64,000 nt of DNA, from NCBI GenBank assembly GCA_934141245.1, contig CAKPCB010000003.1:83989-147988 (forward strand). The letters are read 5' to 3'. Shown piece after piece: positions 16,658 through 26,311 of the stretch (its first letter is position 1; every line of letters starts with the position of its first letter). The stretch is from an uncultured Bacilli bacterium (GTDB lineage: Bacteria > Bacillota_I > Bacilli_A > RF39 > UBA660). The notes beneath the pieces are model-generated. The model did not search any database and was not told where the DNA came from. It was given only the letters and a program-made list of their open reading frames with translations. The translations under genes and the position numbers were made by a program.

Positions 16658-17218
16658 ATGAATATAAAAATTGGCGTATCAAATAGACATGTTCATTTAA
16701 GTAATGAAGATTTTACTATTTTATTTGGAAATAAATCACTTGAAAAATATAAAGATCTTAGTCAACCTGGGCAATTTGCATCAACATCCATTGTTACATT
16801 AAAAACTAATAAATCAATAATAGAAAATGTTAGAGTGGTTGGACCACTTCGTAGTTATACACAAGTTGAAATATCTAAGACGGATAGCTATAAACTTGGA
16901 ATAAATCCACCTATTAGAAATTCTGGTGATTTAAAGGATGCAGAAGAAATAACAATAATTGGACCAAATGGCTCTATCACTAAAAAATGTTGCATAATAG
17001 CGACAAGACATATTCACATATCTTTAGAGCAACTAAAAACTCTAAATCTTTCTGATAGAGAGTTTGTTGATATATTTATACCAGGTGAAAAGAGTACCAT
17101 ATTGAAGGATGTTTATCTAAAGTCGTCTGCTGTTGCTACTCTAGAACTGCATTTAGATACTGATGATGCAAATGGATGCTTAGTAAAAAATGGAGATATA
17201 GCTAGAATTATTATTTAG
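16658..17218 (+). CDS. pduL: PduL-family phosphate acyltransferase
   Basis: The 186-aa protein matches the PduL phosphotransacylase family, which interconverts acyl-CoA and acyl-phosphate. Zinc-binding histidines appear in VSNRHVHLS at the N-terminus and in TRHIHIS near 115, and ELHLDTDDANG is the C-terminal signature. No microcompartment genes are nearby, so it is probably the housekeeping enzyme that links acetyl-CoA to acetate formation. It follows TATAAT at 16632-16637 and AAGGAGAG, and its 3' end overlaps the convergent PBP gene by 4 bases. Confidence 0.93.
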   Translation: MNIKIGVSNRHVHLSNEDFTILFGNKSLEKYKDLSQPGQFASTSIVTLKTNKSIIENVRVVGPLRSYTQVEISKTDSYKLGINPPIRNSGDLKDAEEITIIGPNGSITKKCCIIATRHIHISLEQLKTLNLSDREFVDIFIPGEKSTILKDVYLKSSAVATLELHLDTDDANGCLVKNGDIARIII

Positions 17219-19158
17219 TTTTTTTCTGTTTCATCAAAAGCAGCTTCTTCACCTGTTGGTTCAGTTCCTTTTAAATAATACATAATCTTTTTATGTTTTG
17301 TTTGATCAGTTGCAGGTTTTCCAGTGATTGGATCCACAAGGCATCCCACGACATTATTTGGTTTTTCATACCAAATTTTTTCTTTGTCCTTTAAATATGA
17401 TTCCATAGAATCTATCCATATATTTTTAGCAATTGAATATTTAGTAGTTTTAATTGCTGCATTATTATCATATCCTACCCAAACTGAGGTAACTGCTTGT
17501 GGTGTATATCCAATTGTCCAAAGATCTGTAGCTGTTGTTCCACTTTTGACTGCATATTTTCTACTCATTTTAGCTGCTAATGAAAGGATTGTTGGATAAT
17601 TATAATCAATAAAGTCTGAATCATATGTAGATGTTAATAATTGATTTAGTATGTAAACTAAACTTTGATTTAATATCATTTCTTTTTCATATTTAAATTC
17701 ATATAAAACTTTTCCGTTTAGATCCTCAACTCTTTCAATTAGATGTGGTTTTATTTTATAACCTTCATTTGCAAAACTTGCATATGCAGTACTCATTTCA
17801 ATAATATTTATTTCATCAGTACCAAGTGGTAAGGATGGATTAGCATTGATTTTTGCAGTAATACCTAATCTTTTAGACATGTTTACTAGTGTATCTTCTC
17901 CAAGAAACATATGGGTTTTAACTGCGTATATATTTTCTGAATATGCTATTGCAGCAGCAAGTGATATAGGCATATGTCCATATATTTCATTAGCATTTTT
18001 TGGTGAATAAGTTGATTTGTTTGAAAATGTAAATGTTGTTTGTTCACTTGTAAATGCAGTAGAAGATGTAAATCCATTTTCTAGTGCAGCATAATATAGA
18101 AATGCTTTCATTGTAGATCCTACTTGTCTTATTGAATCAGTTGCTCTATTATAGGTTGATTTTTCATATTCATTACCTCCAATAAGTGCTAAAATATTAC
18201 CATTTGATGGATCTATTGTAACGGAAGCAACTTGCAAATCTTTATCTTTTAAGTTCTTATTTATACTATTTTCTAAAGCTGTTTGTGCATTTACATCTAA
18301 TGTGGTATATACCTTTAAACCTCCTGTGTCTAAAAAGGATGTTGGAATTTCTTTTATCTCTTTCAATTCTTTAAAAACAGCATCTTTAAAGTACAAAACA
18401 CTAGTAAGCTGAGTTTCGTATTTTTTTCCGTAAAATGTTAATTCTTCCTTTTCTGCCGTCTCCTTTTCTTCCTCTGTTATATATTTGTTTTTAACCATAT
18501 TTTGCAATATTAGTGATTGCCTAGATTTAGCTAGTTCTTTATTAACAAGTGGTGAAAAATTAGCGGGTGACTTTGGTATTCCTGCCAACATACTTGCTTC
18601 TGCTAGAGATAAGTCTTTTGCACTTTTATTAAAATAATAATTTGCAGCTTTTTCTATTCCGTACATACCATGTCCATAATTTATAGTGTTTAAGTATCCC
18701 TCTAATATTTCATCCTTTGTATAATGTATTTCCATATTTAAAGTTAACCACATTTCATTCCATTTTCTTTCCCAAGTCTTATCAAAGTCTAGAAATAAAT
18801 TTTTAACGTATTGTTGAGATATTGTGGATGCTCCTTGTTTTGTTTTTCCGGATATAATATTTGTGTATCCTGCTTTTATAATTCTTGGTATATCAAATCC
18901 AAAATGTTTATAGAAGTTTTTATCTTCTGTTGATATTGTTGCATCTATTATATTTTGTGAAATTTCACTAAGTGTAACCCATTTGTTTGTACCATTCCCT
19001 TGAAAAAACACTTCATTATTATTGTCATATAATGATATGTTATTAGCACTATTTATTTCAAGAGAAGTATTTAATTTTGAATATCCATATCCACATAGAC
19101 AAACACATAGAATAATTAAAAAAATAAACAACGAGTATTTAAAAATTTTTTTAATCAT
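17215..19158 (-). CDS. Class A penicillin-binding protein
   Basis: The 647-aa bifunctional enzyme polymerises glycan strands and cross-links peptides outside the membrane. After an N-terminal membrane helix (about 7-25) comes a GT51 glycosyltransferase domain with STEDKNFYKHFG (Glu78), GASTISQQYVKNLF and the second catalytic region. The transpeptidase domain shows the SxxK motif STMK near 345, SEN in AYSENIYA and KSGT near 540. There is no long C-terminal extension, so it resembles PbpG/PbpF or a short PBP1a. Whether it is vegetative or spore-specific cannot be told. Confidence 0.95.
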   Translation of the reverse strand: MIKKIFKYSLFIFLIILCVCLCGYGYSKLNTSLEINSANNISLYDNNNEVFFQGNGTNKWVTLSEISQNIIDATISTEDKNFYKHFGFDIPRIIKAGYTNIISGKTKQGASTISQQYVKNLFLDFDKTWERKWNEMWLTLNMEIHYTKDEILEGYLNTINYGHGMYGIEKAANYYFNKSAKDLSLAEASMLAGIPKSPANFSPLVNKELAKSRQSLILQNMVKNKYITEEEKETAEKEELTFYGKKYETQLTSVLYFKDAVFKELKEIKEIPTSFLDTGGLKVYTTLDVNAQTALENSINKNLKDKDLQVASVTIDPSNGNILALIGGNEYEKSTYNRATDSIRQVGSTMKAFLYYAALENGFTSSTAFTSEQTTFTFSNKSTYSPKNANEIYGHMPISLAAAIAYSENIYAVKTHMFLGEDTLVNMSKRLGITAKINANPSLPLGTDEINIIEMSTAYASFANEGYKIKPHLIERVEDLNGKVLYEFKYEKEMILNQSLVYILNQLLTSTYDSDFIDYNYPTILSLAAKMSRKYAVKSGTTATDLWTIGYTPQAVTSVWVGYDNNAAIKTTKYSIAKNIWIDSMESYLKDKEKIWYEKPNNVVGCLVDPITGKPATDQTKHKKIMYYLKGTEPTGEEAAFDETEKN

Positions 19159-19265
19159 ATTATCTCTCCTTAAAGTTGATGCTATTTTTATTATGAAAAA
19201 AAAATAAAATATTATGTGTTAATTATTTTTTTATGATATATTAATGTTTATATGCGAGGTTAATT

Positions 19266-19610
19266 ATGAAAAGTGTATTTGTAGTAAGATTAAATGATCA
19301 AAAATACATAGTTAAAGGAATAATAGATAGAAAAAGAAATATACTAACTTACGTAGATAAGGATAGTTCAATCATTAAAATTGATTTAGAAAAAAAGTGC
19401 TTAAAAAAGAATACGATAAATTCTATAATAAATATTGATTTTTCTTTAAAATCTGAGGTTAAAGTAAAGATATATTTTAAAGATATAAATAAAGAAATTG
19501 TATCTATTGGTAAAATAAAAAAAATAGAGTATAATGAACTGATTTTTACATTAAACTATTTTCTTTATGATGCTGAAGAAATATATTATTCTTTAAAAAT
19601 TATAAAATGA
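19266..19610 (+). CDS. Possible YwiB-like (DUF1934) beta-barrel protein
   Basis: The 114-aa protein is predicted to be nearly all beta strand, with alternating hydrophobic residues and an end (NYFLYDAEEIYYSLKIIK) like DUF1934/YwiB, a small calycin-like cytosolic protein of unknown role. It lies just before rpoE; in Bacillus ywiB is also close to rpoE, with argS between them. argS is missing here. The assignment rests on synteny and weak resemblance. Confidence 0.5.
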   Translation: MKSVFVVRLNDQKYIVKGIIDRKRNILTYVDKDSSIIKIDLEKKCLKKNTINSIINIDFSLKSEVKVKIYFKDINKEIVSIGKIKKIEYNELIFTLNYFLYDAEEIYYSLKIIK

Positions 19611-19718
19611 TATAAAAAGTGTTGCTTTTGATGTAAATTAATGATATAAAAATATATGATTTATTAAAGAGACCTAATAGTAATTTATGCATATAATGAT
19701 ATTCGTAGGAGGATGTAT

Positions 19719-20162
19719 ATGAAAGTAAAAGATATGAAGAAAGAAGAATTAGAATTATTGTCATATAAAGATATTACTAATTTGTTGTTAAATGAAAAGC
19801 CTAAGCAAAATACAGCTGAATTATTTAGGCAAATAGTAGATGCATTAGAATTACCTAAATCTGTATTTGAATCAAAGATTGGTGATTATTATATGATGCT
19901 TACTACTGATAAAAGATTTATTTTACTAGAGGATGGTTGTTGGGATTTAAGAAGTAGACATACTTCTGATAAAATCGTAAAAATTGAAGAAGATGATGAT
20001 GAGCTTGATCAAGAAGAAATGTCAGTAAAATCAAAAGATGAACAGAGTGATGAAGATGAGTCATATGATATAGATAATGATAATACTGATGATGATTTTG
20101 ATGATGATGATGATGACTTAAAAGATTTAGTTATTCTTGATGAGGAAGAATTGGAACAATAA
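19719..20162 (+). CDS. rpoE: RNA polymerase delta subunit
   Basis: The 147-aa protein has the folded N-terminal HARE-type domain (MKKEELELLSYKDITNLLLN...DGCWDLRSRHTSDKI) and a disordered acidic tail dominated by Asp and Glu from about residue 90. Delta raises transcription specificity and promotes polymerase recycling in Firmicutes. ATG 19719 is chosen because AGGAGG (19707-19712) directly abuts the earlier ATG at 19713. A terminator follows. Confidence 0.95.
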   Translation: MKVKDMKKEELELLSYKDITNLLLNEKPKQNTAELFRQIVDALELPKSVFESKIGDYYMMLTTDKRFILLEDGCWDLRSRHTSDKIVKIEEDDDELDQEEMSVKSKDEQSDEDESYDIDNDNTDDDFDDDDDDLKDLVILDEEELEQ

Positions 20163-20188
20163 GAAGGCTTTTATTAAGTCTTTTTTGT
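20161..20188 (+). terminator. Terminator after rpoE
   Basis: AAGGCTT can pair with AAGTCTT across a short loop and is followed by a T run. Confidence 0.6.
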
Positions 20189-20236
20189 TCCTTATGTAGA
20201 CTTCATATGTTATAATTATAAAAGAGGTGATTGTGC

Positions 20237-21295
20237 ATGATAGATAGGCTTGAGATATTAAAAAAGAGATATGACGAATTAAATGAACAATTAATGGATC
20301 CTAATAATTTATCGGATATAAAAAAAACAAGAGAAATTTCAAAAGAAATGTCAAATTTAGAAGAAACAGTAACTTGTTATGAAGAATATAAAAAGATTTT
20401 AAAAAATATAGAAGAAGATAAAGAACTATTAAAAGATGCAGAATTAGGTCAATTTGCTGAGGATGAGATAAAGGGCTTAGAAGAAGAAAAAGAAAAACTA
20501 GAAAAAAAACTTGAAATTTTATTAATACCAAAAGATCCTAACGATGGTAAGAATGTTATAGTTGAAATTAGAGGAGCTGCTGGTGGTGATGAAGCCAACA
20601 TTTTTGCCGGTGATTTATATAGAATGTATACAAAGTATGCAGAAAAGCAAGGTTGGAAAATAGAAGTTATTACTGAGGAATACTCGGAAGGCGGAGGTTT
20701 TTCTTTAGTAAGTTTTATGGTAAAGGGAAATAACGTATATTCAAAATTGAAATATGAGAGTGGTGCACACAGGGTTCAAAGAGTTCCAATTACTGAAACA
20801 CAAGGCAGAGTTCATACTTCAACGGCAACAGTTTTAGTTATGCCTGAAGCAGAGGAATTTGATTTTCAGCTAGATATGTCTGAAGTAAGAATTGATATAA
20901 CTCGTTCATCTGGATGCGGAGGACAGGGAGTAAATACAACTGATTCTGCAGTAAGGGCGACTCATATTCCTACTGGAATTATAGTTTATTGCCAGGTTGG
21001 TAGAAGTCAAATTCAAAATAAAGAGATGGCATTGAAAACCCTACAAACAAGACTATATAATTTGAAGTTGCAAGAAAAAGAAGAAAAAGAAGGCACTGAA
21101 AGAAGAAATAAAATTGGTACTGGAGATAGATCAGAGAAGATAAGAACATATAATTATCCACAAAACAGAGTTACTGATCATAGAATTGGTTTTACTTTGA
21201 TGCAATTAGATAGGGTCATGGAAGGTGATTTGGATCAAATTATAGAAGCTTTAATAACTGAAGATCAAAGAAGAAAACTAGAAGGCCAAGATTAA
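20237..21295 (+). CDS. prfA: Peptide chain release factor 1
   Basis: The 352-aa factor reads UAA and UAG and releases the finished peptide. The codon-recognition tripeptide is PIT in RVPITET and the catalytic GGQ lies in SSGCGGQGVNTTDSAVR. ATG 20237 follows AGAGGTGA at 20223-20230; a TTG at 20231 is too close to it. prmC, which methylates the GGQ glutamine, overlaps the stop by one base, so the factor and its modifier are translationally coupled. No prfB for RF2 is seen in the window. Confidence 0.97.
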   Translation: MIDRLEILKKRYDELNEQLMDPNNLSDIKKTREISKEMSNLEETVTCYEEYKKILKNIEEDKELLKDAELGQFAEDEIKGLEEEKEKLEKKLEILLIPKDPNDGKNVIVEIRGAAGGDEANIFAGDLYRMYTKYAEKQGWKIEVITEEYSEGGGFSLVSFMVKGNNVYSKLKYESGAHRVQRVPITETQGRVHTSTATVLVMPEAEEFDFQLDMSEVRIDITRSSGCGGQGVNTTDSAVRATHIPTGIIVYCQVGRSQIQNKEMALKTLQTRLYNLKLQEKEEKEGTERRNKIGTGDRSEKIRTYNYPQNRVTDHRIGFTLMQLDRVMEGDLDQIIEALITEDQRRKLEGQD

Positions 21296-22119
21296 TGACT
21301 GTTGAAGATTTAATTGTTTATGGTAAGAAGTATCTACATACAATGGATGTGAGACTATTATTATCATTTGTTTTAGGTTACGATAATTTGGAATTGTTAA
21401 ATCATTTAAATGATTTTGTAAGTGATGATATTGTTTTTAAATATAAAGATATTATAAAAAGATTATTAGATGGTGAAGCTATTCAATATATTATTGGCAA
21501 TGTTAATTTCTATGGGAACGAGTTTAAAATAAATAAAAATGTTTTAATTCCTAGGTTTGAAACAGAAGAACTTGTTGAAAAAGCCTTAAATATTTTGAAT
21601 AAGAAGTTTTCTGATTATGATTCGGTCAAAATATTAGATGTGGGTTGTGGAAGTGGTGTAATAGGAATTACTCTAGATAAGCTATATAAAAAATCTATTG
21701 TCACTTGTTCAGATATAAGTCAATATGCTCTTGATACCACAGCATTAAATGCAAAACTATTAGAATCTGATGTTAATGTAATTAAAAGCGACATGTTAAA
21801 AAGCATAAATGAAAAATATGATGTCATAATAAGCAATCCTCCATATATTATGGAAGAAGAACAAATTGAATTAAAAGTAAAAAATAATGAACCACACATA
21901 GCACTATATGGTGGTAAAGATGGATTAAAGTATTATAGAGAAATATTGTCCACTGCAAAGAAAAATTTAAATGATAAATATTTGATTGCATTTGAAATTG
22001 GTTGGCAGCAAAAAGATGCGATTATTTCTATTGCAAAAGAATTTTTCGATAATTCAACTATTGAATGTTTTCAAGATATGTCTCAAAAAGATAGAATAAT
22101 TTTAATATATAATGTATAA
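21295..22119 (+). CDS. prmC: Release factor glutamine methyltransferase PrmC
   Basis: The 274-aa SAM-dependent enzyme methylates the glutamine of the GGQ motif in release factors. Visible are the SAM loop ILDVGCGSGVIGITL, the catalytic NPPYI motif in VIISNPPYIMEEE and the C-terminal ALYGGKDGLKYYR segment. It is coupled to prfA (TAATG) and precedes spoIIR, the Bacillus order. Confidence 0.97.
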   Translation: MTVEDLIVYGKKYLHTMDVRLLLSFVLGYDNLELLNHLNDFVSDDIVFKYKDIIKRLLDGEAIQYIIGNVNFYGNEFKINKNVLIPRFETEELVEKALNILNKKFSDYDSVKILDVGCGSGVIGITLDKLYKKSIVTCSDISQYALDTTALNAKLLESDVNVIKSDMLKSINEKYDVIISNPPYIMEEEQIELKVKNNEPHIALYGGKDGLKYYREILSTAKKNLNDKYLIAFEIGWQQKDAIISIAKEFFDNSTIECFQDMSQKDRIILIYNV

Positions 22120-22157
22120 AATATAATTTTATAAGTCATAATTAAATAGGTGATAGA

Positions 22158-22688
22158 ATGAGAAAAACATTTTTAATTTTAGCGACTATAATTATGATTT
22201 TTTTAATTAGCAAAACAAACTATTCAGAAGAAATAATTATTCCAAATGATTCAATTAGAATAAGGGTAATCGCCAATTCTAATTCAGAATATGATCAAAA
22301 ACTGAAAAAAAATGTTAAACACTCTATTCAAAAGCAGTTGTCAGAGATGTTAAAGGATGCATCTGATATTAACGAAGTAAGAGAAATATTAAAGAACAAT
22401 TTAGGAAATATTGAATATACTGTTGAAAAAGTATTTGAGAAAAACAAATATAATAATTCCTTTGAAGTTAAATATGGTTATAATTTTTTCCCTAAAAAAA
22501 TATATAGGGGAATTGAATATGATGAAGGAACCTATGAATCAATTGTTATTAAAATAGGTGAATCGAAAGGAGATAATTGGTGGTGTGTATTATTTCCACC
22601 TTTATGTTTGATGGATGAAGAAGAAGAACAAATGGAAGATGTTGAGTATAAATCTTTTATAAAAGAAATTATAGATAAATATTTTTAG
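22158..22688 (+). CDS. spoIIR: Stage II sporulation protein R
   Basis: The 176-aa secreted protein has an N-terminal signal segment and the family core IPNDSIRIRVIANSNSEYDQKLKKNVK, then YGYNFFPKKIYRGIEYDEGTYESIVI and GDNWWCVLFPPLCLM. SpoIIR is made in the forespore and signals across the intermembrane space to trigger processing of pro-SigE in the mother cell. Its presence strongly supports true sporulation. It lies between prmC and mntP as in Bacillus. Confidence 0.95.
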   Translation: MRKTFLILATIIMIFLISKTNYSEEIIIPNDSIRIRVIANSNSEYDQKLKKNVKHSIQKQLSEMLKDASDINEVREILKNNLGNIEYTVEKVFEKNKYNNSFEVKYGYNFFPKKIYRGIEYDEGTYESIVIKIGESKGDNWWCVLFPPLCLMDEEEEQMEDVEYKSFIKEIIDKYF

Positions 22689-22731
22689 AATTAAATTAAA
22701 TCTAATATAGTATTATTTATAAGGTGATACT

Positions 22732-23265
22732 ATGTTAGATTTTTTTATGATATTTTTAATAGCAATAAGTTTAAGTATGGATACTTTTTCATTATCTATA
22801 ATATATGGAACGCTAGGGCTTGATAAGAAAAAAATGTATACTTTAAGTTTAATTGTTGGAATATTTCACTTTTTTATGCCACTATTTGGTAGTATTATAG
22901 GTAGCTTTGTACTAGAAAAGTTGCCAATAAAACCGGATATAATAGCGGGTGTTATATTTATTATTATTTCTATTGAGATGGTTACCCAAAAAGAAAGCAC
23001 ATTTGATTTAAAGAATATTTGGATGCTATTTTTGTTTGCCTTGACAGTTAGTTTAGATAGCTTTTCTGTTGGAATAGGTATTTCACTTATTATTGAAAAT
23101 CATATTTTAGCATATTTTACGTTTTTCATTGTAAGTATGTTTTTTACCTTCATAGGTCTTAGATTTGGTAAGTATTTAAGTAAAAAATTAGGTAGTAGAG
23201 CTAGTTTTTTAGGAGGGCTTATATTAGGAATATTAGGTGCATTTTATATTATATCCAATATATAG
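22732..23265 (+). CDS. mntP: MntP-type manganese efflux pump
   Basis: The 177-aa protein has six membrane helices arranged as two repeats. The acidic motifs SLSMDTFSLSI (helix 1) and SLDSFSVGIG (helix 4) match the MntP/YtaF family of divalent-metal exporters. The order spoIIR-mntP agrees with ywlD in Bacillus. The ATG follows AAGGTGAT. I see no manganese riboswitch in the 43-base gap upstream. Confidence 0.85.
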   Translation: MLDFFMIFLIAISLSMDTFSLSIIYGTLGLDKKKMYTLSLIVGIFHFFMPLFGSIIGSFVLEKLPIKPDIIAGVIFIIISIEMVTQKESTFDLKNIWMLFLFALTVSLDSFSVGIGISLIIENHILAYFTFFIVSMFFTFIGLRFGKYLSKKLGSRASFLGGLILGILGAFYIISNI

Positions 23266-23316
23266 AATTATTGACTATCTCACTTATAATTGTTAAAATT
23301 AAGTAGAGATGATTTA

Positions 23317-24162
23317 ATGAATAGTAGATTGGTAAATCCATATTGGATGCTAGAAAAAGCAAGACAAACAGGTAAGGCAATAATACAGTTTAACATTAAT
23401 AATTTAGAGTGGGCAAGATATATTTTGGAGGTTGCAAACGAATTAAACAGTAATATAATTCTGGGTGTTAGTGAATCTGCAGTAAAATATTTTGGCGGAT
23501 ATAATACAGTTTATTCTTGTGTAAATGCTTTAATAAGTGATTTAAACATTAATGTAGATGTTTGTTTACACTTGGATCATGGAAGCAGTTTTTTATCATG
23601 TAAACATGCAATTGATAGCGGCTTCACATCGGTAATGATTGATGCCTCCAAATTTGACATTGATAAAAACACTTCAATAACAAAAGAAGTGGTTGAATAT
23701 GCAAGAACAAAAAAAGTGTTTGTAGAGGGCGAAATTGGAGTGTTATATACTTCCGATGGAATTGGAAATATGACAGCTTGTGAAGAATGTATCAGATATG
23801 TAAAAGAAACTTTAGTTGATGCTGTTGCACCTTCAATTGGTAATAAACATGGGATTTATGGAGATATACCCAAATTAAATTTAAATTTGGTAAAAGAGTT
23901 AAAAGATAATATTGATAGTATATTAGTATTACACGGTGGTAGTGGATTGAAAATAGGAGAATTAAAAAATTGTATCAAAGCGGGCATTACTAAAATAAAT
24001 ATAAATACAGATTTACAAATTGCCTGGAGTAATGCTGTTAGGGACTATTTGAAAATCAATAAAGATATATATGATCCAAGAAAAATTATTTCTAGTGGTG
24101 AAGAAGCTATTAAAAATGTTGTACGTAATAAAATAAAGGAAATAAATTATATAGGCAATTAA
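23317..24162 (+). CDS. fba: Class II fructose-bisphosphate aldolase
   Basis: The 281-aa zinc enzyme splits fructose-1,6-bisphosphate in glycolysis. Ligands and active-site segments are visible in VDVCLHLDHGSS, SVMIDASKFD, EGEIGV, NKHGIY, VLHGGSGL and KININTDL. ATG 23317 with AGAGATGAT upstream places the start at the usual family N-terminus; the open frame extends upstream to a TTG at 23290 without a better site. gapA elsewhere in the window adds another glycolytic step. Confidence 0.93.
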   Translation: MNSRLVNPYWMLEKARQTGKAIIQFNINNLEWARYILEVANELNSNIILGVSESAVKYFGGYNTVYSCVNALISDLNINVDVCLHLDHGSSFLSCKHAIDSGFTSVMIDASKFDIDKNTSITKEVVEYARTKKVFVEGEIGVLYTSDGIGNMTACEECIRYVKETLVDAVAPSIGNKHGIYGDIPKLNLNLVKELKDNIDSILVLHGGSGLKIGELKNCIKAGITKININTDLQIAWSNAVRDYLKINKDIYDPRKIISSGEEAIKNVVRNKIKEINYIGN

Positions 24163-24203
24163 ATATAAAAGTATAATAAAATATAGTGAAATATGGAGGT
24201 AAA

Positions 24204-25457
24204 ATGAAAGCATTAAGAATAGAGGGAAAAAGAAAATTAAAGGGTACAATTAGAATAAGTGGTGCAAAGAATAGTTCAGTTGCATTAATCCCAGCATCTA
24301 TTTTGGCCGATGGTGAAGTTACTATATGTAATGTTCCAGAAATAACAGATATCGATTCATTGGAGGAAATGTTAATATATTTAGGTGCAGATGTTAGAAG
24401 AGCTAGTGAGAGTATAGTTATTGATTCAAAAGGAGTTACAAATAAGCAAATCCCTGCTGAAATGTCTAAAAAACTAAGGGCTTCTTATTATTTCATGGGA
24501 GCTTTACTTGGAAAATATGGTCATGTAGAGATGTCTTTCCCTGGTGGATGTTCGATAGGAATTAGACCAATTAATTTGCACTTAAAAGGTTTTGAAGCAA
24601 TGGGAGCTACAGTTACTCAAGATCAAGATATGCTTACTATAGATGCAAAAGAGTTGAAGGGAGCATCAATTTATTTGGATATAGCATCAGTTGGTGCAAC
24701 AATAAACATTATGTTGGCGGCGGTAAGAGCAAAGGGTGTAACTATTATTGGTAATGCTGCAAAAGAACCTGAAATAGTTAATGTTGCGACATTTTTAAAT
24801 AATATGGGTGCAAAAATAAGTGGTGCCGGTACTAGCGAAATTAGAATTGTTGGTGTAAATAAATTAAAAGGATGCTTCCATGAAGTAATTCCAGACAGAA
24901 TTGAGGCCGGAACTTATGCTATAATAGGTGCTTTAATTGGGGATAATTTTAAAGTTAGTAATATAATACCTGAACATTTAGAAGCACTTACTTCAAAAAT
25001 GTTAGAAATTGGTGTTGACATGACAATAGGAGAAGATTATTTTATAATAAATTCTAAAAAAGACTATAAACCGGTAAATATTAAAACACTGGTATTTCCT
25101 GGATTTCCGACCGATTTACAACAACCTTTTATGATATTATTAACTGCATGTAACGGAAAATCTATTGTAGAGGAAACAATTTGGGAAAACAGATTTATGC
25201 ATGTTCCAGAACTTATAAAAATGGGTGCAAATATTAATGTTGATGGAACAAAAGCCAAAATAGTTGGCCCAACTGAATTAACAGGTTGTAATGTTTCTGC
25301 AACAGATTTAAGAGCAGGAGCTGCAATGGTATGTGCAGCCTTAGTGGCTAATGGGACAACAACTATAAATAATGCAGAACATATTTTGAGAGGATATGAA
25401 AGCATTGTTGAAAAACTTACAGATGTGGGTGCTAAAATAGAAATTATTGAAATATAA
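24204..25457 (+). CDS. murA: UDP-GlcNAc 1-carboxyvinyltransferase MurA
   Basis: The 417-aa enzyme makes the first committed step of peptidoglycan synthesis, moving enolpyruvate from PEP to UDP-GlcNAc. KNSSVALIPASILADG carries the conserved Lys-Asn, and the catalytic and fosfomycin-reactive Cys is in FPGGCSIGIRPI near residue 117. ATG 24204 follows GGAGG. fba lies next to a murA copy in Bacillus too. A hairpin covers its stop codon. Confidence 0.97.
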   Translation: MKALRIEGKRKLKGTIRISGAKNSSVALIPASILADGEVTICNVPEITDIDSLEEMLIYLGADVRRASESIVIDSKGVTNKQIPAEMSKKLRASYYFMGALLGKYGHVEMSFPGGCSIGIRPINLHLKGFEAMGATVTQDQDMLTIDAKELKGASIYLDIASVGATINIMLAAVRAKGVTIIGNAAKEPEIVNVATFLNNMGAKISGAGTSEIRIVGVNKLKGCFHEVIPDRIEAGTYAIIGALIGDNFKVSNIIPEHLEALTSKMLEIGVDMTIGEDYFIINSKKDYKPVNIKTLVFPGFPTDLQQPFMILLTACNGKSIVEETIWENRFMHVPELIKMGANINVDGTKAKIVGPTELTGCNVSATDLRAGAAMVCAALVANGTTTINNAEHILRGYESIVEKLTDVGAKIEIIEI

Positions 25458-25482
25458 TTTTAATGATTAAAATTATATTTTG
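25451..25482 (+). terminator. Hairpin over the murA stop codon
   Basis: Bases 25451-25463 pair perfectly with 25467-25479 (13 bp, loop TGA), followed by TT and then GGTGAT, the ribosome-binding site of the next gene. The very AT-rich stem may be a weak terminator or attenuator. Confidence 0.6.
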
Positions 25483-25494
25483 GTGATGCATCTT

Positions 25495-26214
25495 ATGAAA
25501 TTAAAAAAGACTATATTTTATTTGTTTATTATTATTTCAATATTTTTAATATATAAATTTACTTTTAATAATAATGTAAATTATGTAGCATTAGGTGATG
25601 GTTTAGCTAAAGGCATAAATTCATACGGGCATGTATCGTATGGATATTTTGATTACATATATGATTATTATAATAATTTAAATAGAATTGGTATTGGTAT
25701 AAATGATTTTGCTAACGAGAACTATAAAGTAAGAGATATATATAATGATATTAATTCAAATAAAAGTATTAAAACCAATATTGGATATGTAAATATAAAG
25801 AGTGCACTTAGAGAATCAAACTTAGTAACTTTATCTATTGGATATAATGATTTTACAGATTCCATCAACATTAATTCAAACGATTATGTTAGTGCAAAAA
25901 GATCTACGGATCAGATTTTAATTGATTTAGAAGAATTATTAAAACTTATAAAAAAATATGCTAAGAACAAAATAATAGTTATTGGTATTTATAATCCATA
26001 TATAGATAGTGGAAAAAGCAGTGATTTTATAGATTACACTTTAAAGTATTTTAATTCACAATATAAATTCATATGTGAAAAAAACAATATATATTATGTT
26101 GATATTTTTTCTACTATTTCAAGTAATTCTAAATATTTATCTAATCCTTTAAAGCCATATCCTAATATTTCGGGATATAGAGAAATTTTTGAAAATATAA
26201 AAAAGTATTTATAA
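25495..26214 (+). CDS. SGNH-hydrolase-like exported protein, catalytic Ser and His missing
   Basis: The 239-aa protein has an N-terminal signal anchor and an SGNH/GDSL fold pattern. The block I motif reads YVALGDGLAKG, so the nucleophile Ser of GDS is Gly36. Block III is present as LSIGYNDF. The last block, normally with DxxHP, reads KPYPNISGYREI with no His. It therefore looks like a catalytically dead relative, perhaps a binding protein of the cell surface or spore. It sits between murA and rpmE. Confidence 0.75.
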   Translation: MKLKKTIFYLFIIISIFLIYKFTFNNNVNYVALGDGLAKGINSYGHVSYGYFDYIYDYYNNLNRIGIGINDFANENYKVRDIYNDINSNKSIKTNIGYVNIKSALRESNLVTLSIGYNDFTDSININSNDYVSAKRSTDQILIDLEELLKLIKKYAKNKIIVIGIYNPYIDSGKSSDFIDYTLKYFNSQYKFICEKNNIYYVDIFSTISSNSKYLSNPLKPYPNISGYREIFENIKKYL

Positions 26215-26228
26215 AAATAATTTTAGTG

Positions 26229-26257
26229 TTGCATTCACTCAATAAATTTGTTACAAT
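26229..26257 (+). promoter_or_regulatory. Promoter of rpmE
   Basis: TTGCAT at 26229-26234 and TACAAT at 26252-26257 are separated by 17 bases, leaving a leader of roughly 48 bases before the rpmE ATG. Confidence 0.6.
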
Positions 26258-26311
26258 AAGTTGACAATTATTACTATGGCTGAATTTTGTCATGGCGAGA
26301 GGAGAGATATT

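Noticed and set aside
23271..23290. TTGACT...TATAAT before fba as a promoter
   Set aside because: The two boxes are only 8 bases apart, far from the 16-18 needed.
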